A stretch of 64,000 nucleotides of DNA, from the NCBI GenBank assembly GCA_021234535.1, contig CM037830.1, positions 4,810,170-4,874,169 of the forward strand, in the 5' to 3' direction. This document shows, piece after piece, positions 24,972-36,800 of the stretch; the first letter of the stretch is position 1, and each line of letters opens with the position of its first letter. The stretch is from Stichopus chloronotus. Lineage: Eukaryota > Echinodermata > Holothuroidea > Aspidochirotida > Stichopodidae. The notes beneath the pieces are model-generated. The model searched no databases and was not told the origin of the DNA. It saw only the letters and a program-made list of their open reading frames with translations. The position numbers and the translations under genes are program-made.

Positions 24972-25971
24972 ATCGTTACCACCAAGAAAGGCACATAGAT
25001 GTCAACATGTAGCTGCAGTTGTGAGAGGCAGCGAGAGAGAAAAAGAATGTATGGCAAGATATTACTGTAATGTCGAGATTTAAATTGTTCGGTCATCTCT
25101 ATTTCGTTTTGAGCTACGTGCAGTATGTCAATGACAGTCATCTATACACACGTACAGTATGTAAGCATCTCCTTACACCTTTTTCTAGGCGCACTTGCAA
25201 ACAATATTACTTTTCACTTCATGATCTTTGCTCTGACATACTGTATGCAGGCGATTCCACAATAATGAAATTACAATTCAGAAAAATTTAACCCATTTTT
25301 TTCTTTCATACCAGGAGATTATTGCTAGTCAATGATTATGTTCTGAAGTTGGAGACACCAAACACAAATAAAATATCAGACATACAAAACTCCAAGGTTA
25401 CAAATACAAGGTCTCAAAAGGTTACAGAAGTTCAATCTTTTCTCTCTTTTTTTCTCCTTCATGTGGAGTCAAAGCACATTTGAGAATGACACATATTTGT
25501 GTGGACATATATTATTGTGACGTGGAGAGTAATGTAATCCACAGCCCTGTTCAAGGGCAAATGTACATACAGCTGTATAAGCTCAACTTAGCTAGGCTTA
25601 GATTTACAGTACACTGAAACTGGTGATTATGTAGTGAATACAGAAGACATGTCCACAAATAATCTTATATAGTTCTAGTTGAGTATGTATGTATGTATTA
25701 CACAGTAAGATAACTTGGGCATCCTGCTCTTTTATTATTGCTGTCTAACTAAACCAAGTTAGGCCTAAAAATGTAACATTTAGTAAAATGTCTGACTTCA
25801 ACCTTAAACCTATCAACCTTCAACCATGAGCCTACTTGATTGTGCGAATGGTAAGAAAATAGGTCAGCGGGACATGAATCTTTACATGCTTGGCTGCAAT
25901 GCATGCATGGTCATTGCATATCATTTGTGCCCACAGGTACTTTGCAGATCTAAGAAAGTTAATATCTTAAG
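24972..25971. other. Upstream flank of SHQ1; no further gene recognised
   Basis: SHQ1 transcription should start here on the minus strand. No clear TATA box or CpG-rich block was identified. Short open frames here lack family signatures. Confidence 0.35.
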
Positions 25972-25979
25972 TTTAGGCC

Positions 25980-26431
25980 CAAGGGCGGATCCAGCCGCTA
26001 GCTCATGGGGGGGGGGGCAGTTTGAAAAGGGGAACACCAGCATGCATGAAAAAAATATGGCTCGTGCACACCGTGATCACTGTCGCAATGGCCTATGGGC
26101 TTATGCTGTCGAAACGCTACGTAAGTTTGTACGTGCAGAATATCTTATGTGTCACGCGTTGAAAGAAACCTAGCATGCACGTAGTGCGTAGTACGTATCT
26201 CATCTAGACGCATCTACTTGCACACAGTCACACAAATGCCAATGCCATTGCTTGATGTAAATTTGACAAGTAAATGTGAGATAAATATAGCCTGCCAATA
26301 TTAGCAGCAAGCAAGTGGTAGTTTAACTGAATTTCTTAGGACGCAGGGATGCATTTTTCCTGTATTTGGGGGCGCCAAATTGGTCATGGGGGGCAACTGC
26401 CCCCAGTTGTTCCCCCTTGGATCCGCCCTTG
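25980..26431. mobile_element. hAT-like MITE, second family, with exact 8-bp target-site duplication
   Basis: The element opens with CAAGGGCGGATCCA and closes with TGGATCCGCCCTTG, a perfect 14-bp terminal inverted repeat. The octamer TTTAGGCC flanks it at 25972-25979 and 26432-26439. It is 452 bp with a G tract and no transposase. It lies about 1 kb upstream of the SHQ1 start codon. The 115-codon plus-strand frame overlapping the left end is a shadow. Confidence 0.92.
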
Positions 26432-26439
26432 TTTAGGCC

Positions 26440-27800
26440 TACACTGCAAGCCATTAGTTTGGCCTTATGAGCTTGTTCAGGGTACATAATGACACTTGAC
26501 AGAGCTTTGAGCTATAAACCTGCAACTAATACTAGAGATAAGCCACATATAGGGATGTTTGTAATTACTTTTGGCAGTTCAAGTGTGCACATAGACATTT
26601 GTTCTTTCTGCAAACCTGGGTAGGCAGAATATTGTTGGTTAAATTGAAAATATGGCCTAGGCCTAGGTCTAACTAGATATATATTTAGGCCAATATATAT
26701 GTGTATATAATATAAATGATACATGAATAGAAATAAGAAATGTTGCAAGTTTAACTTGCTCGGTTGATCGCAGTTTCGTTAATGGAGCTATACCACGTTA
26801 ATGTTACAGAACTTACTCTAACTTAGTTGCCTAACGTTTGGCCTAACTATTGTTAAGTTAGTACTCTTACTCTACATACTCCTCCTACCATAACAAGCAA
26901 ACAATTCGGCCTATCAATTTCAGCTACGCCATTTGACATTACCATAAGTTCTTCACAACTTTTCTAAAAATCTCGGAAAACCGACTACGCAAAACCCCAA
27001 ATTATCAACAAAAGATATCCCGTGCGTCTACTTCTAGCCTCAATACCGCAATGCCGATTTAAGTCGCGCCTAAGTCAAGATCGTGGGATTAGCACATTGT
27101 TTTGTTGGTGTACGCATTGCCAACGGAGGGAATTTCCCTGCTGTTATAGGGTGAAGTCCCCGGAAAGCCAAATGAGCCTAAATACTGCCTGAATGGGATA
27201 GGCTATAGGCCTAAATATTTTCATAAACGACTAGGCTAGACTCTATCTTCAACCGCATTAAGTGTTGCGTATGGAGCTATTCAGCAATTGGTGAATTTGT
27301 GACGAATCGCATTTGTGCCAGAACATGGATAATTTACCTAATCACAAAAGCACCCTACTTAGGTTGATGGAGTCTGAAAACAGCTACTATAGGCCGATTA
27401 GTTCAAGGAGAGGTGTAGGTTATGATCATAGATTAAAAATACTTAATCTTACATTTCATGAGCTTAGGCGACTGCGGGGTGATCTGCTTCAAGTGTTCAA
27501 ATTGTTCATGGTGTTGATTATCTAGTTTTAAGAATTTTTTCATTGGTCTTATTCAAGGACTTTTGGGAAGGAATATTGAACCAAACTACCTCACGGTGAC
27601 AACGTCCCTACTATCTTCAGTTTTCCACAACAACTCTAATACTTACCATGTATACAGTTAGCCATGTGGCAAATTCAAATGGAAATGTATGGCAGCCCAA
27701 CATTGCCATAACATTACTGGTCAGGGCTATAATAAGCAGCTACTCCCTGCCTCTGTCTCAGTGACCTCCAGCAAACCAAATCGAATTCCTCTTCACTTCT
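26440..27800. other. No gene recognised
   Basis: Intergenic AT-rich sequence with repeated AGGCCTA-type words. No exon, RNA gene or bounded repeat could be supported. Confidence 0.35.
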
Positions 27801-28083
27801 CATCCATATACCAAGTATAGGCTTTGTCCAAATTTCTGTCTTTATATATCATGTTGAAAAGGTTTTCAGAGTTTTGTCCAGAGTGCCCCATGCTGATGAT
27901 ATTTGTTCTCCACAAAAAGAAAAGCACTCCTTTTTAATTAACCTATGAACCTACATAGCCAATTTGACTTTCATTCGACTTTCCCTTACTGAGTTAAAGC
28001 GTACCCAAGCGTCTGCAGACACACACATACACACGCCAACCTGACTGTATATAATATAGGTTCCTTTGCTGACGGAAGGAACC
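27801..28083 (+). mobile_element. Hairpin-ended dispersed repeat, copy 2
   Basis: Same word order as copy 1 at 9368-9657. It ends in the hairpin 28059-28083 (GGTTCCTTT...GGAAGGAACC), then an A-rich tail. The (CA)n run before the hairpin is at about 28019-28034. Confidence 0.65.
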
Positions 28084-28859
28084 AAAAAATGGGTATTTTA
28101 AGTTGGTTACCGTCCCGGCTTGCCCTGTCAATGAAAATCGACGATAAAAAAACTGGGGCAAAATTTGTACAAGACATGAAAATAGCAAGAATTGCTAATC
28201 TTGATTCTGATTCGACATAGGCAAAACTTTTTATAATTAAAAAACAACGAACAAATTAAGAACACATATAGGCTATAGTCGACTTTGCTGACATGTTAAC
28301 GATGATTTGAACAACTTAGTTAGTCACACACAATTTAAATGCATAGCCTGGACCACAGGTGCAATGCAGCCAAAGACTGACCGTCAAATTGTATTACAAA
28401 CATGAGGGAAGTGCAACGCAGTGATGTAGTGGTGAAAGTGAATCTTAACGACCAGCCTACCAGCCTCAGAACATTCCTCCCCCCCTTTTGGCACGCAACA
28501 TAAATAATGATTACAAGTTGATATCCATCAATGAGTCGGTACTTCTATGAACTTCACATATCATCCCCTCTGCACCATTTGCAGTGAAAATGTAAGGTTC
28601 CACACCTGTGTTCTATAAAAAAAAAATAAAGAAAATAGATAAAATTCTCATTTTAATGTCAGACTGAGACTGGGAAGTGCCATTTCCTGCAATTTTAGAG
28701 GCATTTTAATCTAAAACTTTTCTCTATGCGCTACGCGCCAACCGACCATGGCGTTCTGCGTAGATAGCGTGTCATTACTACTTGCCCTCCACTTGAACCC
28801 TTTGCCAGCCCTCAGCCCACCTCCATATGAAAAAGACTGATTACACCTGCACTGATAAC

Positions 28860-29910
28860 TTTAAATAATTCAAATATATTTAATCATTCGAAGATATATC
28901 TTTTGACAATTTAAGATATACTTACTTTTAATTATTTTAAGATATGTTCAAATATTTAAAGATATCTTAAATCATGTCAGCAGTGCGCCCATCTTTAATT
29001 ACTTTAAAGATCTCACTAAATCTAGAGATATCTTTAATTGAACTAAACTATATCTGGAAATCAAGTAAAAATATCTGCAACTAATCCAAAGAAATCGGCT
29101 CGAACTCAAACTATGGTGATAAGAAATTAAAGCTGGAATCTGAGTTGTATACTGGTAATCACCTGGTCATCTACCTTTGTTCTTTGCCAGTGTTTCAGGG
29201 AAGAGAAAGAAGAGGAAAGGATCAATTGTCACACCAACTGAAAAAGAGCTATGTGCTAATCTTCCAGATATTTGAATATGAAAATTGTCTCAACATTTTT
29301 GTTGGCCCTACATAATGCAGACTCTGCAAGAAAACGTAACAGTCAAACGCCATTTACTTGAAATCAAACAGACCAATTTGGGATGAATATGAGTATTCAT
29401 CTGTGAAAAATATGACTCAAACAATGTTTGTTTGGCTATGACATATTCTGCAGAATTTTTACTTTCACTGACAAATTTTAAAGTCATATATCAGCTTTAA
29501 AGATTTCTTGAATGGGGATAAAAGATAGCCTATCTTTAAAATTAGATATCTAAAGAATAGGAATAGAAGATATCTGTAATTCGAATTAGAGATGTATGTA
29601 ATACAGTTTAAGGATATCTCTAATTCGATTTACAAAAATAGCTTTATTCGAATAGAGATATTATCTTTTAATCGAATTAGAGCCTGGTAAGCCTATTTTT
29701 CATCCGAATTAGAGATAGTTATAATTAGAATTAAAGATCATTTTCAAGATATAGCTACCAATTCATTTAAAAATATAATTGATTTAAGACATCTAATTCA
29801 TTTGATTAAAGATATTTGTTTGATATATCTCAAATTCTTTTAATAAATATCTGTAATAAATTAAAGATGTCTTCAAGTATTTCAAAGATATCTTTACAAA
29901 ACTGCAATGG
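28860..29910. repeat. AT-rich array of GATATCTTTAATTCGAATT-like short units
   Basis: About 250 bp on the left and about 400 bp on the right are made of degenerate units of roughly 20-25 bp built on AAAGATATCTTTAATT and GAATTAGAGATAT. The units are partly palindromic, so the array can fold on itself. A separate TIR element (29127-29500) sits in the middle and splits it. Confidence 0.7.
29127..29500. mobile_element. TIR element (TTAAAGCTG...CAGCTTTAA) nested in the AT array
   Basis: The left end, TTAAAGCTGGAATCTGAGTT, matches the inverted right end at 16 of 20 positions. It is 374 bp. A second copy of the interior lies at 46208-46560 in HDAC11 intron 7. The two share long blocks, for example around ATCTTCCAGATATTTGAATATGAAA-type sequence and GTTTCAG.GAAGAGAAAG. 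No transposase is encoded. A TTAA target is possible but not proven. Confidence 0.65.
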
Positions 29911-30289
29911 CTTAGCCATAATCTTGTGCACTTCGCGGTTCTAAGTTATTATTATTATCTTCTTTTCTTTATTATTGCGGGAGGAGTGGCTAAGACTAAG
30001 TCATTTTTTACCACCTAAGCACGTAACATCGTTTGGCCAAAAAAGGCTCCCAGAAAAATGGCACTTATGAATCACATTCAAAGAATTCAGGCATTCTTCT
30101 GATCAACAGTCTCTTCCAAAAATAAAGGTGAACTATACTATGAGTCTACATAACAGATTGCCATTTCTTGACGGGGAGGGCGTTCTGGCAAAACATTTTT
30201 TTTCTGGGGGGGGGGGGGGGCGTTAGTGTAGTGTTGTATCTGAAGATCCTAAGTTTATCTTTGGTTGCGATCTAGCTAGCTGTATACAC

Positions 30290-30475
30290 TATCAGGGAGT
30301 TGTATGGGCGCAGAAATACATATGTTATTTCTGGGTAACAACTTCCCTGATATTACTGAGACATATAGCGATAATCATAGGTAACCGTACATCATTTAAA
30401 AAGCGATCAGGAATCTCACTTTGCCTCCTCCCCACGTCCAAACTTCCCGTTCCGTGGGGAAGGGGCAAAGTGAGA
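30290..30475. repeat. Two foldback hairpins upstream of HDAC11
   Basis: Hairpin 1 pairs TATCAGGGAGTTGT (about 30290-30304) with ACAACTTCCCTGATA (about 30338-30352), with one bulge. Hairpin 2 pairs TCTCACTTTGCC (30414-30425) with GGCAAAGTGAGA (30464-30475), and the stem continues inward with TCCCCAC/GTGGGGA. A third nested palindrome, with core GAGTTGCTAGCAACTC, lies at about 30565-30600. All three fall within 560 bp of the HDAC11 start codon. Confidence 0.6.
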
Positions 30476-30842
30476 CCCTCCCATTGCATCACGGACTTGT
30501 AAATGGTTTGTGTATAGTCTGAAATGAACATGTAAAAGATACTGATTGGACTTCAGTATGGTCGGACCAGGGAGTTGCTAGCAACTCGCGATCCCTGGTA
30601 TGGTATTGGTATGCATGTAGCACTGTAACCTCTTCTGCAAATGGTCACCGTACCTACGTCGTGTATACGCAAACCATACATTCAGTGTTGTTGCAGCGAT
30701 GCTACGGCTCTACTGAGTTTGCGTCAAGGGGGAGCAAAATGACACATTTTTAACTGAGATGACATCCTTTTGAAATCTGACATGAGAGAGAAATATCAAA
30801 ATGTGAAATTGCAGTCATTTAAAGACATAAATTACACTTATG

Positions 30843-30854
30843 CATAATGGCGGC
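30843..30854 (+). promoter_or_regulatory. YY1/TISU-like element overlapping the HDAC11 start codon
   Basis: CATAATGGCGGC matches 10 of 12 positions of the TISU consensus SAASATGGCGGC, which combines a YY1 site with a start codon for very short leaders. This supports the choice of ATG at 30847 and a transcription start a few bases upstream. It is a motif match only. Confidence 0.35.
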
Positions 30855-33800
30855 AGACGCTAAGGCCTCAGATAATGTCAGGTTTGTATTGACAGCCTAT
30901 CAGTGACTGATCGATTGAGATCGTACGTTGGCATAGGCTAGGGCCGAACACTAGTACCATTTACATTGGTTAGGCCTAACATTTTAACAACATTAGAATT
31001 GTGGAACTTAGATCAGGTAGTACGTACCAAATACGGTGGCTCACTGACTGGCTTACCAAATATCAGACAGGAGTTGCTGCACTGCAAATTAGCAATTTAT
31101 CGGAGCCAACGGGCATTAGATTTAGTCGTAGTCGTATGTTAGATATGGTCGTAAGAACTTGGGTAGACAGCCATCTCTGGCTTATCTACTGTAGGAGCCC
31201 CCTTCTCTTCTGGAAAATAGGATTGGTCACCTTGAATTTGTTAACTGTTGTGACAGATTGTTCCATTCAGTGATGGTATGCTGACTGAAAGAATACTTCC
31301 TAATGTCTAGTTTACAGTAGTGCCTCTGGAATTTAAGCTGATAACCTCTTGTTCTACTAACTTCTGTATTTACCTGTACCCTCCACTTCTCAAGGATAGA
31401 CGGGTGGAGGATGACGGAGCAGGGAGCCAGTCCTATGGCTCGTAGAAGCTCCCACAGTTTGATCCAAAAATTTGTCTATGTGGCCTTTATTGACAGTGCT
31501 TACTAACACAGCTGGGGCTGGAAGACTGTTCCATGTATCCACAACTCTTTGAGAGAAAAAGTTTTTCCTCAAATTCAGTCTACAGAACTGTTTATAGATC
31601 TTAAAAGGGTGACCAAGAGTAACACTATCACTAAATGAAAAAAATGTACTAGGCTCAATATCCTCAAATCCATGAACCAATTTGTATACCTCAATCATAT
31701 CACTATGGATACGTTTTGTTTCTAAAGTTTTAAGGTGAAGTCTCTGAAGTCTTGTCTCATAAGGAAGGTTGAGCAACTCAGGAATCATCTTCGTAAATCT
31801 TCTCTGAACATTTGGAATGAAAATAAGTTTGCTGCAATTTCACATCATTTAGTTTTTACTGTGGATGAATGAATGCGTATGCTCTGTAAAATTGTAATAC
31901 AAGGAGTGTTGATGAATTGAAGAATATACAAAAATTGCATTTCTAAGTACTGTTCTCTTTTCGGAGTAACCGCATGATTTTTATGCTGGATCATGTCTGA
32001 GAGTAGAACCTTTCACAGGAGATTTTGGGCATATGGAAATAATACACCAATAAATTTGGCTTATGGTGTACATTTCTGGGCTGGGGGAAAAGTACAGCAG
32101 TTGGCATGGGTTGCAATTACAAACATTTTCATTAACTTGGTATATCATGTACTGTAAGCATAGCAGAAAATTCAGCTGCAAGTGGTGGAATGAATTGCAT
32201 CAGATAATTACAGTATGCGGTTTACTAAGCTACCATAACCTTGTCACTATTACAATAACTTGGCAATGTTAGGGTGTACAACCCTAGCTTCTATTGTCGT
32301 TTGTTGCCATGGGAGGCATTATTGAGTCTCCTGTATGCTACGTGGGATTGACGCAATTGATGGTGGCACTCCGCTTTGATGGTCTAGAGTATAAATACAG
32401 CATAGGTTCAGATATACTGTAGTTTGGTGTAATTGTCTAGAGTACTGTATGGAACTGTACATGTTCTTTCCAGTATGACTGAAGGGTTGTACCTGTTCAT
32501 CTGGATGCAGACGTGTGAAATCTCAATTTGCTGGTGGTCGTTCACTATGTGGAAATTTGAGGGATGAAAGTCAGTCGCAGTCTCGCCCTAGATGTATGTT
32601 AAATGTGCAGGTCTGTTGAGAACGACACATCTTTGCTTGGAAGGTGAAGCTTCAGTGATAGGATCATTCTTACATGCAGAACTTTCTATATTTTTTTAAG
32701 TATGCTGCAAGTATTACATGGATGGATGTGTAAATGCTCTGATGTGGAAGTGCTGTTTGGAAGCATGTAATAATATGTTAGACTGATTGATTTTTTCCAT
32801 GTTGTAAAACACAAAAACAACATAAATGTTAAGAAACAAAGTAAATGAGACAAAAAACAATTACAAAACAAATATTTTTTTTTCCAAGGTAAAAGAATCC
32901 ACGTATGCTCAATAAAATGAATGTAAATGAAATGTAGAAGACCGACTGGCCATTTGACATTTTAGAGCACATATGTGTGGTGCAATCAATATAACATAAG
33001 AAAATCATAGAAAATGATGCACAAAATTTTCGAACACTCCTGTGTTCTTCTTCAGAGTACTGAACATTGAGTTACTGATGATATCCTGGTATTTCAGAGT
33101 TGGCAAAGTAGTCAAGCTGATCTTGGGTTCTGAAAACGGTATTCACGAAGCTGACCTAGATGCCTATTCAGACCCTGGATGTGACCATTAAGACCCAGGA
33201 TCCATTTAATTTCAGCTGCATGCCGGGCTTGTTGAGATTTGTTAGAACCCAGTAGAATGCATTTAAGATTGCTAAGATTATGATCAGCTAAGTTGTAATG
33301 TTGACCAACTATGTAGCCCTGGGAATTACTGCGAATAGTTTGTTTGTGATGATTAATATGAAGCTGGAATTTGGACCTGGTTTACCGATATAATAACCTT
33401 TATTGCATTTGCAACAGACCAATACGTAAACAACATTAGAACTGTCGCAGGTCAGAAAAGGAGGGGGTCTGATTTTGGTTGTGGTACCTGGAGGAGTGAA
33501 AGGGGATGCTGTGATCATGTGTTTGCATACCTGACAGTGAGGCTTGTTGCATACACAGTTACCGTGATGAACAGAAGGGGGGGGGGGTCGTGGGAGCCTG
33601 GAGGAGGTGAGCAATGACTGTAGGTTGGGGAACTGTTGTCTGGCACTAAGGGGAGGGTTGCTGAAGGAATCACGTCCCCTAGGGTCTAGTTGTAGGCACT
33701 TGAGGTCGTGACAAGGGGACGTGAGAATTTGTTAATACTTGCAGTTTAAATGGCCTGAACTCTTTGTTGCTTGAATTACTTTTTAGTAGAAACTACAAAA

Positions 33801-36800
33801 AAAAAACCCACGAAGAGGTTTAGTATAGGGAAGCAATTTTTTCAGTTGCTTGTGAACGTGAGTGTTGATAGAGACTGTGAAACTTGGATATGCTTCTTGC
33901 TGCCATTTCAGTCAGTGTCTGTTCAGTCCTGTTTTAATATCCAATGTCACAGTGGGAGCATTAGTCTGTGACAGATTTGACAGGCTATGACAGGTTTGTG
34001 TTTCCTGTGGTGTAACGACAGGAGCTTCAAAAGGTAGTAGACAATTTGAGAAAAGACTGTAAATGAATGCAGTGTTTTTGTACTTCACAAATCACAATAA
34101 GCATTGAAAATTTCCGTTCCATCACAGACCAGTATGTGGACTTTTTCTACTTTCTCTTATCACAATGTATAAAAATTGAGTAAAGGACTAGGGCCTGAGA
34201 TGTTTTTACAGTAATTGTGATTGTTTTTATTTCAGGGAAGAGGAAAGTGATGTCCAACTAGGGGACACAGCTGAGCCTGCGTTGGAATCTGTTTTCGTTA
34301 ACAACCATCTCTTTGTTCCAGTGAGAGGTCATCAGTGGCCAATTGTCTACAGAAAGGAGTATAATCTTGGATTCTTGGGTCTTGAAAAGCTGCATCCTTT
34401 TGACTCTGGAAAGTGGGGCAAAATATTCAACATTCTTAAAGGTGGCTTACATGTATAGCTTATTTTTGTTCATTAATTTACAGTATGTGTAAGGCACTAT
34501 TTAATGGTAACTATGTTGTAACACAATCATATTACTTGGTGAAGAAATGAAGTCATTTATTTCCATTTATTTTTTAAACCTCAATGTCCCTCTGTGCTTT
34601 ATAGTTTCGTTTTGTGTGTGTGTGTTGGGGGTAGTTGTTTTTGGGGAGCACATATGGTAATGTAGTTTTGCAATATGAATAAAAAACAAGACAATGTGTC
34701 TGTAGATGTTTCATATTTAGTGTTCATATTTACAGTTTTCTGTACATTGACGAGTTTAGAGAGAACTTTGGTGATAGCAGTACATTGTGACATGGTTCAA
34801 TTTTCCATTCATTGTTTCTTATTTTCAGTAATTTCAGTTTTGTGCAGTACTAATTATAATTTAATGATAAATAATCTGCTTGAATTCCATGTAAATGTAG
34901 TGGTTTTTCTGATTTGGGAAACCATACAGGGGTGGGTTTCTTTAACATGGTCACAGATCTGTCTTTTAGTAAAGAAGTGGAATGAGGGAGAAGAGGAGGG
35001 TCCTCTCAAAAGTCTGGAAATATTTACTTGTTATATTTGGTACTGCTACTAAACGGTAAATAATTACAAATACAATGCACCCTGTTGAAAGGGCACAGTG
35101 CGACTACGTGTGAGTACGTTTGCAGTAAACTTAATGAAAAGACATTCTCTATGTGCTATTTTGGAAGCCTAAAATCTCTGATGTGCCATTTATGTTATTG
35201 GAGAGTGTACAACCTGGAGGGCCCTGTCATTCTGTTTTGATCTCATTTTTTCTTCTTTTTTTCTTAACCTAACATGAAATTTGTGAAAAAACCAACACTG
35301 TGTGGAAAGGTGTGATTGTTTCACTGTAGACTAACAACATTGAATTAAGAGTTTCATTTTTCTGTCAGTGGCAATTTTGCATTGTAATCGTTAAATCACT
35401 GTGGAACTTTTCAAGGTATATCATGGCCCTTTTATCTCATTTTGTCTTACATTTCTGATTAACAGCTGAATCCATGGTAACAGAAGACACGATAGTGAAG
35501 CCAGAGGAAGCGACTGAGGAGGATCTTCTGGTGGTTCACTTACAATCTTACCTGGACTCTTTAAAGGTATTCTACTTAATTGCACTGTGCTTATACCCTT
35601 AACCCAAGCAATTTGTCCAGAATATGTATGCCAGTAATGCAACACCGCCGAGGTATTTATGGTACTAACTTGTGCTGAATGTATTATAGAATGCACTTAA
35701 CTGTAGCAACTTTTATCAAATCATATTATGTATGTAAGCAATGCAAACATGAATTGTACAGTGCCTAAACTTAATACTTTTAATTTGTACAGCATCGTAA
35801 CAAGTTTCAAGGTATGTTCTTTATACTTATAGTTTACCGCACTCAGTGCATAAGTAACAGCAATTTACTCTGCATTTTGTATTATTACATGTAGTAATTC
35901 TAATTGAATGTAGAGAGTTGCCATGGACCATGACATTGGGTTTCCCAAAGGCAAACTTTGGTATGATATGGTAGAGTTGCTTGCTTAGTTGTTGTTTATT
36001 TGTGGAAAGAACTGAAATCTTAACCATTTTGTTATAATATCAGATTTTACTTGCAGGTTAAATGCCCTGAACTCTTTGCTGCTTGAATTATTTTTTAGTA
36101 GAAACTACAAAAAACCTCATGAAGAGGTTTAGTATAGGGAAGCAATTTTTTTTAGGTGCTTGTGAAAGTGAGTGTTGATTGAGACTGTGAAACTTGCATA
36201 TGCTTCATGCTGCCCATTTCAGTCAGTGTATGTTCAGTCTTGTTTTAATATTCAATGTCACAGTCACAGTGGGAGCATTAGTCTGTGACAGATTTTACAG
36301 CTTATGATAGGTTTGTATTTCCTGTCGTGACACAACAGGAGCCTCAAAAGGTAGTTGACAAATCGAGAAAAGACTGTTAATGTGACGCTGTATGTATTCA
36401 TGATATCAATGTATAGAATGTTCATGAATGTTCAAAAGAACACATTTTAAGGCCTACTTTGGATTGTGTTTCATGTATTTGCAAGTGGAATTTAACTTTC
36501 CATATTGAAATATGGAATGGAGTAACATTGTATTGGATGGTTCCTGCAATGCTCACTTAGCCATCTTGATTGTATTATAGAACCCTAATTGTCTTTCAAT
36601 ATTTTACACCATATTCCTTTGCTACCATCACTTAATTTGTTTTGGTGTGTTGCTGTTTTTTATATTTTCATTTTGCTCATAAATTTGTGAACCATGATTT
36701 TTGGTCCAACTTGATTTCTATCCAGCATTTCAAAATGTTGCACTTTTCTTTATAACTTTTCTTTTCTTGTAAGTTCTTTCTTTATAGATTTATCTCTCTG

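Noticed and set aside
25826..26173. 115-codon plus-strand frame
   Set aside because: It spans the left boundary and G tract of a hAT-like MITE.
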